Notes under the pieces: model-generated
Database searches by the model: none
The model's input: the letters and a program-made list of their open reading frames with translations, nothing else
Told to the model about the DNA's origin: nothing
Shown: piece after piece, positions 11,098 through 23,404 of the stretch
How positions within the stretch are numbered: position 1 is the stretch's first letter
Layout of the letters: the number at the start of each line of letters is the position of its first letter
Assembly (NCBI RefSeq): GCF_026914185.1
Contig: NC_070558.1
Coordinates: 620,001 to 684,000 of the forward strand
DNA from: Puccinia triticina
Lineage: Eukaryota; Basidiomycota; Pucciniomycetes; Pucciniales; Pucciniaceae
Reading direction: 5' to 3'
Length of the DNA stretch: 64,000 bases
Position numbers and translations under genes: made by a program

Positions 11098-11960
11098 ATG
11101 ATGGTTGCTTCTGCATTGGTGATGATTTCCTTCTTGGCGACCTTCCAAGCAACTTTCGCTCAGGACGCGGCCAGCGGAAAGACCGATCCATCCTCGACCC
11201 CTCCTCCCGCACCAGCGGGTGTTTCTAATTCGACAGGCGATGCATCAAGCGCGTTGGCTGATGGGGCCACCAAAGCCGCGACTGATGGTGCCTCTGCTGT
11301 GGCCAACGTAACAGGTGCAGCAATCAACGGTGCCCAAACTACCGTCTCCAATCTAACCACGCCCCAGGTTGATGATCAGAGCTGCGGGAGCTCTTCCAAA
11401 AATATCAATGCTTGTTTGGTTTGTTTTCGATATTTTTTTTTAGAAGAATTTGAGATCAAGTCTTGGAATGCTCTATTCACTATTCCGTTCGCATATCCTT
11501 CCATTCTCCACAGAAACAAGTCGGAAAGGACGTTTCTTCCTGCCCTCAAACCGACGACGCCTGTCTGTGCCAGTGAGTGTACTATTCCTGTGGAACCAAG
11601 GTTGTTTGTCTTCATTTTGAGTTTAATGTTTTTTTTCTTCTTCTTCTTTCGTGCAGAACCTACGCCAACCTGGCGAGCTGTTACAACGGCTGCCCGAGCC
11701 TCAGTGCCCAGGGAGACCAGTACAAGTCACAGTCGGCTCAACATTGCAGTATGCCCGGTGTCTCCGAGAAAATCAAAACTGCTGCCGAGAAAAACTCCAC
11801 AGCCATGGCTACGCCTCACAACACGATGGATAACGGCAGCAGCGGCTCCAACGGGACGCCAAAGATGTCTGCCAAGTCGGCAGCCTTGGGAAGAGTGGAA
11901 TTTTCCACTTTAGGATTCTTGACTACATTTTCCTCCGCCTTATTTGTACTCCTCGCATGA
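11098..11960 (+). CDS. 8-cysteine CFEM-like GPI-anchored surface protein (227 aa)
   Basis: Three exons (11098-11418, 11514-11572, 11657-11960) join to exactly 228 codons. The start MMVASALVMISFLATFQATFA is a signal peptide. An Ala/Ser/Thr/Pro-rich linker with several N-glycosylation sites follows. The core has eight cysteines, including CPQTDDACLC, which matches the CFEM signature CxxxDxxCxC. The spacing of the first two cysteines is not classical, so I call it CFEM-like. The end is a small-residue region followed by a hydrophobic tail (TLGFLTTFSSALFVLLA), typical of a GPI-anchor signal. CFEM proteins bind haem or act in adhesion and infection in other fungi. The role here is not shown. It points away from MAS1, and the two share about 670 bp of upstream DNA. 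Confidence 0.85.
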
Positions 11961-12736
11961 TTAGACCTTTTTATTTCTTGTTAATAACCCCTTCCAGACT
12001 TGTCTCCTCGGACACGCCTGTCTGAGCAGTGATTTGCTTCCCTTTCCTCCAAACATGCATTCAATTTTTTCCTCAGTCAGATATATGCTCTCCTCATCAA
12101 ATTAGTCTACAATATTATAACACTAACAAATGGCAGGGCTAATGGCAGGGCTAGCTGTGTGAGAGAAAGAAAAATAAGGTAGTCAACCACCTGATGTGGG
12201 TTCTGCAAGCTGTGTTATATGCCAGTGACATTCGCGCCTAGTCTGGTTCAGTCGTTTTGACGCCTAGTGAAGAGACAAAAAGCAGTGCGAGTCTGCGACT
12301 GCGTCTCTGTTATGGGAGCACATGAGAAATGGATATTCACCTAAACCAAGCAATGTCATTGTAATCATAGGAGCGTGACTGTCAACTCAGGCATTCAATT
12401 TTATCCTTAAATGTCTTTCTTCATGAGCGAGCCGATTATACCAAGAGGCAAGGAGGAAAAGGGATTTTACAGGGGAAAAAGGGAGAAACAACGCGAGGAT
12501 TGTTGTTTTATTTTGATGAGGATGCGTAAGATGTATGATTACTGACAACAATTGTTCTATGTGTTCATTATTAACAATACAAAATGAAACCCTAAAACAA
12601 GTTGAGATCTTATGCTTTTTTTCAACAAAAATCAAGTGATAAAGGAAGAAGAAAAGGGAAGATAAAAGGAGCAATAAACGAGAGCCTGATGATTCTTGAT
12701 TTTGATTTTTTCCAAGTACTGCAAAGAATTCTTGTA
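11961..12736. other. Intergenic, 3' regions of two convergent genes
   Basis: AT-rich, with no gene supported. The frame at 12387-12776 (-) overlaps the 3' end of the next gene and has no protein-like features. Confidence 0.45.
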
Positions 12737-14557
12737 TTATGTTCGGAATTGCGGTTGGAGCTGAGGATGATGGCATCTGTTATGGGTGACCGAGCTGATC
12801 GATCGATGGTCGGGTGAAGGAGATCCGGTGGCTAGGAAAAGCATCATTTCAGCTGCTGTGGTTTGGTCCCTGAGCTCGTCATCTTCGGGGGTTGTGTTGG
12901 AATGGGCCTGACTGGGGATTCGAGACATGCTCCACTTTGAGCGGATGATTTGTTCGGGTGTGTGGGGGTATGAGAACGGTTGAATTTGAGATCGGGGTTG
13001 GGTTGAGGGCGGTGCGCTGAAAGTGCCAGTGGTCATTTGAGGCGTCGTCCGGAGAGAAAATGCGTGAGTGCTTTCAGCTTCTGAATTATAGCTGGTAAGT
13101 CTGTGGTCAGGGGTTGCCCACACGGGCTGAGAAAGATTATTGCCAGGGTATATGTGCGGGGATAGTTCGGAGGGTTGAGAGGTGGGATTTGACTGTCGGC
13201 GGACTCGTGTTGGCGCTAGTTCGACTTGTTTTTGCTTCAATATTGTGCCCATCAGCTGTGGCTCGATTTGTTCAAAGGAGACGTCCTGCCACCCGTGCGA
13301 TGCTTTAAAGCCCGCCAGACGAAGACGTGTCTGTAATGCACGCTTTGCCTAATATTCACAAGGTCCCAAAAACACGAGATGAAATGTTAGTCCTACTGAT
13401 TCAGATCAACTGCTAACACGGGGATCATCATCCGGGCGGAAAAAAAGTTGATCAAAACGCTGTGAGAGGTATCGGGGAAGCTGCTCAAGTGATGATTGGA
13501 TATGAGATCATCACTCGGAATGAATTTGGCGGTTAGAGCCTATAGTACAGGCCTTGAAGCACCTGCAAAACCATCGGTGCATATCGGAAAAGGCTCTCGG
13601 TCTTCTAAATTCCATGTTGCAAGCACGTCACGGAAAAACCGGAGCTAGGGTCACCTGGCACATAAAGCCGACCGAACGGAGTACCAGAACACGTATCAGA
13701 AGGTCTTGAGGTTGGGGTTGATGTGACATGTGATTGCAGCGCAGCTTCACCCGACTTCACCCTGGTACCTAGGGCATGCGAGCCAAGACCGGGTCGGGGA
13801 TCACAGAAAACTAGCATCCAAGCCGGAATAGACGCGTCTGATTGTGGTTGGTTCCTGGCTGGGTGCTTTCCGCTGCTCTGTTAAGCAGCGTATCGTGACG
13901 AGAGCGTGAACCTGACGCGCAATATGAAGCGTTTATGTGCAGGGTAGTTCGCGATAAAGAATCGTAACAGAAGAGGAGTGTTCATGTGATTGTCCTGAAT
14001 CTGATCAACGCGAGAAGGGATATCGCCCCTGGTGTCCGGATGGTGCTCGGATAGAGCATCTACAGTCTCTGTATGTGAATGGACTGTAGGAAGAAATCTG
14101 ACCAGCTTGCTGATCAGGACGAAAGCACGGACCGGATCGGGATAATTGGTTAGCTCGAAGATCGAGCATGGCCTGGGTGAGCATAGTTGAGACCGTATGG
14201 TATTCTATATAAATAGACCCAATCGGTTCAGGGAGCGCTACTGTATTCCGCTCCCATCCATATCGCCAAACGAGTTCACGCCCTCTGAATGTTTGCAGAG
14301 GAATGTGAAGGTAGAAAGACTAGCGGGTCTGACACGATCAACGAAGCGTAGGAGGTGACGTGGAACGCGAACTAGCGATAGGGACGCGCCGGATGACAGG
14401 ACGAACCAGGGAGATTCGGAAAAGGCAAGCTGGGGGTGGAGAGAAAGACTGTGTGACTGACCTTTGATAATCTGACGCGCTTGAGGACCCGTTCAATGAT
14501 GAGCCGGCGCTGAGCTTGCTCATCCGCTTCCAGGGGAGGTGGTGGCTGGCTAGACAT
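12737..14557 (-). CDS. Whi5/Nrm1-like G1/S transcriptional repressor (about 235 aa, 5' exon tentative)
   Basis: The solid part is the last exon, 13348-12737. It opens right after a TATTAG acceptor and translates as AKRALQTRLRLAGFKASHGW, the short GTB/Whi5 motif (LxxRLxxAxxKxxxGW). The motif is followed by a long disordered Ser/Pro/Gln region with SP/TP sites. Near the C-terminus is AAEMMLFLATGSPSP, a second conserved patch seen in fungal Whi5/Nrm1-type proteins. These proteins repress SBF/MBF genes until phosphorylated by CDK. For the first exon I propose 14557-14462 (MSSQPPPPLEADEQAQRR..., donor AAG|GTCAGT). It is phase 0 and would give 236 codons, but it implies a 1.1-kb intron, unusual for this window. 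The family call is fairly good; the N-terminus is uncertain. Confidence 0.6.
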
Positions 14558-17500
14558 CTGAGCTGAGATTTGTGCTAACCCTTGGTGGGATGAATATCGG
14601 CTGGAGGTTGGGCTGGAGAGGTCGATGGCTGGCTAGTTAGGACGGGAGGAGGAGCTCTGGGAGGGGTGCTGGCGACTTCAGGGATGAAGGACAGATGGGC
14701 GGGTGCTGCTATGTACCCCCGTGGCTGGACCAGATGGTTCAATAAGGTAAGAACAGATCGAAGGCGGACGATAGGAGACAGACAGGAGATAGGAGTGGGA
14801 GGAGAGACCGCCTGAAATTGGAAGACAAAATATCCTTCGCGTTAGAAACGGTGGGCGGAGCGAGTCGGCGGGTTCAGCTGGGCTAGGAGGGGTACATACC
14901 CCGGGCAACACTGGTTGGGAGGAAGGCGCTGAGACGAAGAGCAAGAGCAGGGAGCCGTTTGGGCGGGCCTGGAGGGGTGGCTTGGCTGGATGGAACGACA
15001 CGGACACGCTGCAAACTCAGGTGCACGACGCTGTGACTGTCGGACTGTCGAGGACAATTCAGTGTTCGGAACAGGCCACGCTCCAGTCGCGAGCCTATTT
15101 TATTTATAACTGTATTTCTCCTACAGCAGCAGCCTTACCCAAACATTAATCTCGGCTGGTTTAAACCGAAAAAAACTCACCAAAAACACATACATAAATA
15201 GTAAAAACACACACTGCCACTGCCACCCCCACCGACTCGGCATCAACGACGAGGCCACACAACCAACTGATTTATTTTGTACACCCCCCTCCCTGCGACC
15301 GTCTCATGGCCATCATCACCTTCCGGGTTGCCAACAACAGCCCTCACGGTGCATATGTAACTGGGCGCGTTTCCTCGACAGGCCCAACAGAAAGATCTCA
15401 GGATGAAGAGAAGAAATACAACTGATCAATCAGTCTCCAACTCTGCTTTGAGAATCATTGCAACTTGTTGGGCATGTACAATTTTTATCTATTTGGATCT
15501 AAGTATGGATCTGTATGTACCTGCAACTTGGCTACCAATGCATTGCAACAGACTTCTTTTTGTTTGCTTGCATATTAGACAAGACCTTACATATCATGTC
15601 TTGTACCATAGATGGCACTGGTAGTAGTGTTTTTAGTATCAATTCAACCCATCATCGGCCATGATCGGGTCAAAACAGAAGAGCTAAAGTGCCTGCTACA
15701 TATCCCCTCCTTCAAAGTTCAGCCCTTACCCGAACAAACATCCCACAGGAATCAGTTGTGTGTGCATTTGGCATTGAACCATCCCTAAAGAGGCACTCTT
15801 CATAACCCTTCATGATACAAAAAAATTCACCCACCAGATCATCAATGACTTGATAGTACAAGGCTGTAACGTATCAAAAAAAAAAAGTGTTTAACACCTG
15901 GAGCCTGAGCCCAAGTTTACTCCTCCAGGAAAGCCTGTGGCAACTGATGACGCGTCGAATGGTAGTGAGCTGAGTACAATTAACTCCGCGAGCAGGCAGG
16001 ACCTCAGTATGTACCGCTATTATCCAAAGTTGAAACCAACACCAACTGGGAGATATGATGATGCGTACAGGGCAACTTCGGTCTCCGTCGGGTCCCGCGT
16101 CTTGAGAGTTTATCATCTGACAATAATAATCATGATTCACCATTTTTTCATATCTCGCATCACCAATGCAGATTTTCAATCCCGTTTTTTCCCTCCTGGG
16201 GTGACAGAGGGTAACGAGGATTCTGTTCATCGCTGTTCATACAACAAACTGTTCTACGGCATTATTTACACCAAGCATTCACAAATTGCCACTATCATTC
16301 ACAGCAGAGCACAATCTGTGTGTGTCCTTCCAGCTCACACAACCGATAACTTTATGAAGAAATGACGCTACACATCTCCCTCCCTGGCGTTGTCGGAGTA
16401 TAACTTTCCTCGCCGATGACGATAGCTATGATAGCGCTGCGGATCGAAACATATAATGAAGATCAATAATATACAGAACCCGCAAAGGTGGTGGCGAGGT
16501 CGGGCTTGGATAAACCCGTCACCGAACTCAAGGGAACCGCAGAGGTCATAGGACCCTCGAAGGCTTGGCCATCCGTCATAGCTTCAATAGTGACGCAGAC
16601 AAGCTTCTAGGCCTCGTGGCGGATAGTGGTGTCAAGGGGTACACACACAGTATGTATCCCTCCGCCAAGACATTTCTGAAGGAAACATTCTCTTTTGGAA
16701 ATCATGTTTCATGGATGTAGTGCTTCCACTACACACACGGGCTGCCTGACACACACTACCTTCCCCGGTTCTACACTACTAGCAATCTCACGAAATTCCA
16801 TAAAATTGGCCTCACTCACTACAATAAAAAGTACATGATGTATGTGCCTCGACACAGTTAACATGCAGGTCATTCCAACATGAACTTTTGACAGCTGCAA
16901 GGTCTTCTAAATTGATTGTTTCTGCACAGCAATTCACTATGGATTGGGGTTTGAATGAAGTGACTCTTTGGTGTGATTTGAGTTGAAACCTATGTTTTGT
17001 ATTGTAAGTTGCGGCATGTCAATTGATGGCAGTTTCTCAAGAGTGTTTTCAAAGTGACTGGTCCTTCACATTGGAACTCAAAATTTGATTGTTGAAATGA
17101 AAGAAGATCTGTCTGTGCCACCCTCACATACAATTCAAGAGTTCTTGCAGCTCATCAATATTATAGCATCACCATAAAGTTAAAGGTGCAATGCATTAAG
17201 ACGGTATAGCTAACACTAGGCTAGAGAGTGATGTACAGCTGCATTCTTCTCAATCTTACTGGCACAAAGAGCTTATGAAATCTTTATGCTGCAAGAAGAA
17301 TTACCTTCCACCATAATGTAGCCAAAGCCTGAAGGGCAAGTAATATCACTTGTGGTAAATATCCTTAGCTGAAATACTGCTTGAGCTGAGTCCAAGTGGC
17401 AACATGTTCTCTAAGTTCTGCAGAGCTCCTGACTGAAAAGGCACAGAACGGCTCAGCTCCAGCACTGAGAATGTGATGGTCAATGTTTTTCAAGTTTTCC

Positions 17501-17629
17501 TGGCAAGAGGTATGATTTCACATTCTGCAAAAGTTCACAAATTAAAGTCTCCTGATAAGATTATGTATCAATAATATGACAAGTCACAGCCTAGACTGGT
17601 TGTGCACAATAGTGGTGTTCACAATATAA
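14558..17629. other. Long intergenic region, no gene seen
   Basis: About 3 kb. The first 500 bp are GC-rich and probably the promoter/leader of the Whi5-like gene; the rest is AT-rich. Open frames at 15403-15624, 15874-16230 and 15937-16365 lack motifs or signal peptides. I saw no tRNA or clear repeat. Confidence 0.4.
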
Positions 17630-17779
17630 GGCCCCGTTTGGAGCCGATATAATCCAGGCAATATATGATTTTTTTTGCATGACATCCTATGTGACATCTG
17701 ATCAGGTCCGCCAAAACTTAATCAGATGTCACAAGTTTCCCGATTATATCGCGCAATTATATCGGCTCCAAACGGGGCC
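17630..17779. mobile_element. 150-bp MITE, PIF/Harbinger-like termini
   Basis: The ends are inverted copies: GGCCCCGTTTGGAGCCGATA on the left and its reverse complement on the right. Two further inverted segments (TGACATCTGATCAGG and ATCAGATGTCA) lie inside. The flanks read TAA on the left and CAA on the right, a plausible mutated 3-bp target duplication. Confidence 0.75.
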
Positions 17780-18352
17780 CAAATCTCTGAAACATTCAAG
17801 CCCATTTTAAGGTGTGTATCAGCAACTTTTTAAAAAATGAAGAAGTTGTTCTGATTGCCCAGAAACTCCCCAATTTGCGCATCTTGCCAAATTTTAACAG
17901 ATGTTCATGAAGGCGTTAAAATTGTCTCTAAAGTGTTGTAAGATTCTATTAATTCATGAGCCTCCCTAATGGGATGAAACTGACAACCTTAAAGCTATAA
18001 GTATTGCTACCAATCTTGATGGAATTCCAATCTCTCCAATTTGTATTGTGTCATGTCAGAAGGAAAATTGGTTACTGTGGCGCTGTAGACTCGAACAAGA
18101 AACTCGATTGTGCACATCGATTTTCTGTCCAATTCTTATGGCCAAGACTGTGGCAGAGTGCACTATTGGCTGTCAAGAAGCCAAGAGCTCTATGCATCTA
18201 ACAGTGCTCACAGCCCCATGCATAAAGTTGCTCCCAGCGGAGACCCAAGGCGCGGCTGCACCAACCAGAAAAGCCGACAGAGCAGCCCAAATACCAAGAC
18301 GACAAGCGTTTCTTCGGAAGAAGGGAGCCGAAATCCTACCGGTGAAGCGAGG
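17780..18352. other. Intergenic and leader of TMA17
   Basis: There is an open frame in phase with TMA17 back to about 18110. It has upstream ATGs (18110 and near 18218), so a longer N-terminus cannot be excluded. Confidence 0.4.
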
Positions 18353-18924
18353 ATGCAGACGTCGAGAGAGGAAACGTTTCAAGTACGACTCAAACAACCG
18401 ATGTCGATCGACAAATTACTCGAGCTGGATGTAGGCACGTTGGCTAGCGAGATCGGCAGATTGGAAGACTCAATCGCTCGGTTGATTCAGTCGAATCAGG
18501 AGATGCTGGAGTACGAGGACGAGTGCGGTTCGGACCCAGAAGCCAGAGAGACCTTCAAAGAAGCACGGGAAGAAAATCTAGTCACCATGTAATGTTCATC
18601 CCTCCTCTTATTAGGTTCTTTTTTCGATGCGATGGAGGAACATGTGTTCGGACTACTCAATGGCTGTACATTTTTGTGTGTGTGACGCGTGATTGGAACA
18701 GCGAGACCCAAAAAGAAAGGATCGAAATGATCAAGTGGTGTATCAGAAGAAAAACTCAACGAGATGGGGTTGACAACGCCCACTACCACGTCAATCACTC
18801 AGATCCACCAGTGAAAAGAGGCACAACCGCCTCCCCGGCTCACTTTATTGCTACCGGAGACAACATAATGACAGAGGATGATGAATCCACGGGATTGGAC
18901 CCAGATGATGGGATTAACTTGTAA
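18353..18924 (+). CDS. TMA17: Tma17/Adc17-like proteasome assembly chaperone (152 aa)
   Basis: Two exons (18353-18588 and 18702-18924) splice AT|C into an Ile codon and give 153 codons. The core reads DVGTLASEIGRLEDSIARL, then SNQEML, then DPEARETFKEAREENLVTI. It follows the Tma17 pattern of a helical EIxRLExSIxHLxxSxxEL segment plus DPE...EENxVI. Yeast Tma17 (150 aa) binds Rpt6 and helps assemble the proteasome base under stress. I start at the ATG at 18353 because the length then matches yeast; in-frame ATGs further up could extend it. The C-terminus is acidic (MTEDDESTGLDPDDG). Confidence 0.75.
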
Positions 18925-19227
18925 TGAAATAATGTCGTTGATTCATAGTAGTTGAGTGCCTATCAAAGCGTCCACTATGTAGCTTGGGGCCTTATATTAT
19001 GGGTGTCCCACAACATCGTGTATGTGTGATCAAGATCTTACTCCGCGCGACGGCGAGGCACAGTGGCTGGCTAATGTGTTCATAGCGTTCCGTTGGGCTT
19101 GGTTGTTTACAACGGGACGTAAAGTGGTTGATGAATGGCATATCGCATAGGGGACAATTCCCTGATGGGTTGATTTGAAGAATTTTTTGCAGTCGAGGTG
19201 AAAAAAGAGAATTTTCTCATGTACAAC

Positions 19228-19890
19228 TTAATGGCCAGCTCTTCGGGTTTCAGCGATCACACCGGTCAGTTCATCAACTTTGCGTTTGGCCCGACGAAGG
19301 GTACCGAGCTGGAAGGAGAATAGAGCGAGGACAAATGATTTGGTTGGCAGGATGAGTGTCTCGAGGTCAGTAGATGATAGCAATGGAGATGGTGAACATC
19401 GGGATGATAGCAATGGAGATGGTGAACATCGGGATGAAATTGATGGGGTGAAGTCGCTTACTCGGCGTTTGGTCAACTTTCGTGCTTTCTTGTCCTTCGA
19501 GTTTCGGATCAATTCCATGACCCGACGTTCGTAAGGGGCAAATCCAGCAACCTCACGGACGATGGAGCGAACAAACTAGACCAGAACGAACGCAGACGGG
19601 GTTGAGATGAGTTCAGAGAATCGAGTAGAGTTCAATGAGTTTGACAGTTCGATCTCACCGTGGTGCGCTTGGAGGCTCGTCCCTTGAAGTGAGAAGGCTT
19701 GTTGGGAAGGACCCGAGGAGTGGTTTTGTGGCCAGAGTTGAGTCCTCGGGGGAGACCTGAGTTGGTCGATAACAGTGCGACAGTCAGGACACCGCCGATA
19801 TCAGGGCGACACTGTTCCTGGCGGGGAAAGGGGGCTTTTGGACAAACCTGTGCGGGTCGCTGCCACTCGGGTGGATTGTGCTCGTGCCAT
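19228..19890 (-). CDS. RPL36: 60S ribosomal protein L36 (eL36, 111 aa)
   Basis: Four exons on the minus strand (19890-19848, 19756-19659, 19575-19462, 19308-19228) give 112 codons. The translation [34 protein letters not shown] is followed by [18 protein letters not shown] and then [17 protein letters not shown]. These are the conserved eL36 blocks (GLNxGH, [23 protein letters not shown], RAKRKxEEL). It is a component of the large ribosomal subunit. All introns are GT-AG. The last intron holds a perfect 30-bp tandem duplication. The gene is divergent from RPL25, with only 282 bp between the two start codons. Confidence 0.95.
19373..19432. repeat. Two 30-bp tandem copies inside the last RPL36 intron
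   Basis: The 30-base unit starting GATGATAGCAATGGAG occurs twice in a row, at 19373-19402 and 19403-19432, with no differences. Confidence 0.9.
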
Positions 19891-20172
19891 TGCGAATGAG
19901 GTGGTGTCTTGAGGACCGTCGTCGGTGATGGTTGGCGGAGCTTGCTGGGTCGATCGGTCGCTGGCGGTGCCGAGGAAGGGCCAGGCAGCCGCCGGGGAGG
20001 GGTGGGCGGGCACAAAACCTAAGCGGTTCTCACCAGTTAGGGTTAGGTTAACCAATACCCGGGGCCGTGCCCTTGGCCAGAGAGCCCAGCCGGACTATCC
20101 ACCCGCCCAGACTGACCATCTCCACCTCTTCCGGCCACCGACGACCACCTCGACAGGACCTCAAGACTCGAC
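19891..20172. promoter_or_regulatory. Shared divergent promoter of RPL36 and RPL25 with a telobox-like motif
   Basis: Only 282 bp separate the start codons of the two ribosomal protein genes. Near the middle (20034-20053) is AGTTAGGGTTAGGTTAACC. On the other strand it reads GGTTAACCTAACCCTAACT and contains AACCCTAA-type telobox sequence, known in other eukaryotes as a ribosomal-protein promoter element. A related AAAACCTAA lies at about 20014. A role here is inferred. Confidence 0.55.
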
Positions 20173-21067
20173 ATGCCGCCAAAATCATCAACCAAGGCCG
20201 ACCCCAAGGGTGAGAAACCCCCTTCTTCCATGGACACATCATCTGAAAAAAGTTTTTTCTTCCCGCGGGAGCACTTACAGTTATTTTCCTTCCTTTCTAT
20301 CAATTTCGGACTCGGTTGTGTACGATCTCTGCTTCGATCAACCTGTCGATCCAAATCAAATGAACTTGGTGGAAATGTCCAGCCTCAACGGCCAAGACCC
20401 AAGTGGCCAAGGCCAAGTCAGCCAAGAAGGCCGTCATCAAGGGTACCTCCTCGAAAACCCAACGGCGCGTTCGCACTTCGGTCACCTTCCACCGACCCAA
20501 GACCCTCCGACTATCCCGAAAGCCGAAATACCCCAGAACTTCGGTCCCTCATGCTCCTCGAATGGACGCCTACCGGATCCTGGTCCGCCCTTTGAACACC
20601 GAGAGTGCGATGAAGAAGATTGAAGACAACAACACCCTTCTATTCATCGTTGACATCAAGGGTTCGTGTGTCCTCAACCGCAACACTCACCATTCTCGAT
20701 GTTGCGTGTACTGATCGCTGATCCTCCTGTTTTCCTCTTGGGTTTCTATTATTAGCCAACAAGCGTCAAATCGCCGAAGCCGTCAAGAAACTTTATGACG
20801 TTACACCTCTCCGAGTGAACACTCTCATCCGGTGGGTAGCATTATCCACATGTAACCCTCCATAACCTCAGTCACTCACCGCCGCCTTTTAATAAATGAC
20901 CCACAGTCCCGATGGCAAAAAGAAAGCCTTCGTTCGTCTGACCCCTGAAGTTGATGCATTAGACATTGCTAACAAGGTAAGACCTCATCCACACTTTTTC
21001 GATCACTCCATCGTCCTGACTGCAGCCTCAATTATTGTTTTCTTTACTATAGATCGGTTTCATTTAA
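20173..21067 (+). CDS. RPL25: 60S ribosomal protein L25/L23a (uL23, 158 aa)
   Basis: Five exons (20173-20209, 20383-20661, 20756-20831, 20907-20976, 21053-21067) join to 159 codons; the last exon encodes only IGFI and the stop. The N-terminus is Lys/Ala-rich ([12 protein letters not shown]), as usual for eukaryotic uL23. Then come the blocks [57 protein letters not shown] and [17 protein letters not shown]. uL23 sits at the peptide exit tunnel and contacts the signal recognition particle. All introns are GT-AG. Confidence 0.96.
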
Positions 21068-21750
21068 AGATTTGCTTTTCACGTGGTTGGTTTGAGGGTG
21101 GTGCAATCGGGCCTGTGCTCTCAGCCAGTTGGGACCGAGGCTCAGCAACTATGCATTGTAATGATGATTCTTATAGCTACATGTCAAATCAATTCTATGG
21201 CCCAGTCTATCATGTTGATTCCCCGGCTGGGGCACAGCTATTGCCACCATTCTGAAATCTTGGTTTCTACATTGCCTGGGTTACCATTCGATGGAATGTC
21301 TCTGCCCATTGCAACCCACCCCAATATCTACTCTCTCGGGCTCGTATGGTGTGACACTTCTTTCCCAAGTGAAGGCCGGTTTGTGAATTGGTAACGAATT
21401 GGATGCTTTCCGCGGCACGCGCCAGAAAGCCTTGGAGATTGAGAATAGCTTTCCTCCCCACAGGGATGAGGATGCAGTCGGCGGTGTCATTTCCCCTGGT
21501 CATGTGTATTCCCCTGGTCATGTGTACACAAATGCTTTCCCATCGCAAAGGCATGCGTAACAGCTTGTGCCAGGGCCCAGGTCTGCAGATGCCTGGGACA
21601 GCGATGTCACTGAGCTGTCACAGTGGTCGCCGTGACTGTGTCGGCTGGTCACGAGAGCGCTGGGCTACGCGAACCGTGACTTGAGCCGATCGAGCAAGTT
21701 TCTATCAATCGATCAAGAAAACCGACTGCAGCTAAATATTTCTATCCAAG
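21068..21750. other. Intergenic with a short tandem repeat
   Basis: No gene supported. A 17-bp unit (ATTCCCCTGGTCATGTG) occurs twice in tandem at about 21491-21525. Confidence 0.45.
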
Positions 21751-22923
21751 ATGCGCTGGCTACCGTTGGAATCTAATCCGGAGGTGATGAACGCCTGGTC
21801 ATCTGGTCAGTAATCCATGTTCTTCCTCAAACCACATAGCATGATCAGATCAGAAGACCCCTGACATTTGACAACAATCGTGTTCAGCTCTAGGCCTGTC
21901 GACCGATAAGGTGAGCTTCACGGACGTGTACGGACTCGACGCCGAGCTTCTGGCAATGGTCCCTAAGCCGGTCTACGCGGTCCTTATGCTCTTCCCGATC
22001 TCGAAGGAGTACGAAGCGGCGCGGGCGGCTGAGCATGCACGGATCGTTGAACAGGCCGGCGGGACGGTCGAATCGGACGAGCGACTGATCTTTATCAAGT
22101 TGAGTTCTCAACAAGTCGGACGATTGCTGTTTGTTTCTGTATGTACACACAACTCATCCCGTTGGAATGGTCGTGAAGGCAAACGATCAGCAATGCCTGT
22201 GGTACGATCGGCCTGCTCCATGCGTTGGCCAACAACCCCGAGATCCCGATCAGTCAGTGTCCCTCATCTGCTCCATCATTGACTTCCTGACTCAATCATG
22301 CCAAGACACTTATTTTTTTGGGCCTTGTCGCCGGATGGTTCATTTTTGCTGATCGGTCTTCAGCTGAGGGTCCGTTGACCAAGTTCCTGGAACAGTGCCG
22401 GTCTAAGAGTCCCTCTGAGCGCGCACAGCTGCTGGAGGATGACTGTGCGATTGCTGATGTACATGCTGATCAGGCACAGAGTGGGCAATCCAAGGTCCAT
22501 CCATCTGTATTCCCCCTAATTTTTCATATAAGAGCTGACCAGTAATTGCTTTTTTGTCTCTTTCTTTTGGCGGGAAGATAATAGGTTCCTAGCTCAGACG
22601 AAGAGGTCAACCTGCACTTTGTCTGTTTTGTAAAGCAGGCTGGCGAAGGGCCACCCCGACTCGTTGAGCTGGACGGCCGGAAGGCGTTCCCGATCGACCA
22701 TGGTCCCATTGCCCCGTCGCACGATTTACTCGATGTCAGTCCTATTTTCCCTTCTTCGATCGTCTTCTTATCTCTCTATAGTCATCGATACTTAAATCTC
22801 TCAACATCATCTATACCAAATACGTACATGCAGGCTGTCGTCCCCGTTGTCAAACAGTTCATCAAGCTATCCCAGGACAATGTTAACTTCAACCTGATTG
22901 CACTCTGTCAAAATTCTGCTTGA
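21751..22923 (+). CDS. YUH1: Ubiquitin C-terminal hydrolase, UCH (peptidase C12) family (236 aa)
   Basis: It cleaves ubiquitin or ubiquitin-like adducts at the C-terminal glycine. Six exons (21751-21805, 21888-22098, 22179-22252, 22364-22494, 22585-22734, 22834-22923) form 237 codons. The start MRWLPLESNPEVMNAW is typical of UCH-L3/Yuh1. The full catalytic set is present: oxyanion Gln and nucleophile Cys in KQTISNACGTIGLLHAL, His in NLHFVCFV, and Asp in ELDGRKAFPIDHGP. The length fits Yuh1 (236 aa). The sequence GTGAGC in exon 2 (about 21911) looks like a donor, but it lies inside conserved coding sequence and is read through. Confidence 0.95.
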
Positions 22924-23404
22924 TGATCCGATCAAACGCATTTCGGGAAAACCCCCCTGTATTTAATTACCTTACCAGCACTTTTAGCAACACCTTGGCA
23001 ATGCAAGTATCTGTTTAGCTTTTATATTTATCGGTTAACGTTACGGTGGGACAGAGCTGTGTACTTTTGTCGTTTAGTTCCGCATCAGTTATTTGCCAGT
23101 AAATAGTTACTTGTTAACCTGTGACGCCATAAATCATCCTCATGAGTCCAATCACGGTTATATTATATTTTGTCTGGTTGGATGAAATGGCACAGCTCTG
23201 CTTAACGGTCTGTTCAGCCCTTGTGGTTAATTTCTCTGGAGGTGGTGGTGAGCCTGCAGGTGGTGTACTTTGCCTTGATGTCATCGTGGACCCCCCGGGG
23301 GGAAATGGAGTGAAACTCTCGCCTGTGCGCCACGAAATGCAGATCTTGGCACAGCACGCCCAGCAGGACACCACTGCCGCCAAGAAACCAGCTAAGATCA
23401 CAGG
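22924..23404. other. Intergenic, MOB4 promoter side
   Basis: 480 bp between two same-strand genes. No gene or clear regulatory site recognised. Confidence 0.45.

Noticed and set aside
15403..16365. Possible small genes in the 3-kb intergenic region
   Set aside because: No motifs, no coding-like composition visible, overlapping frames on both strands.
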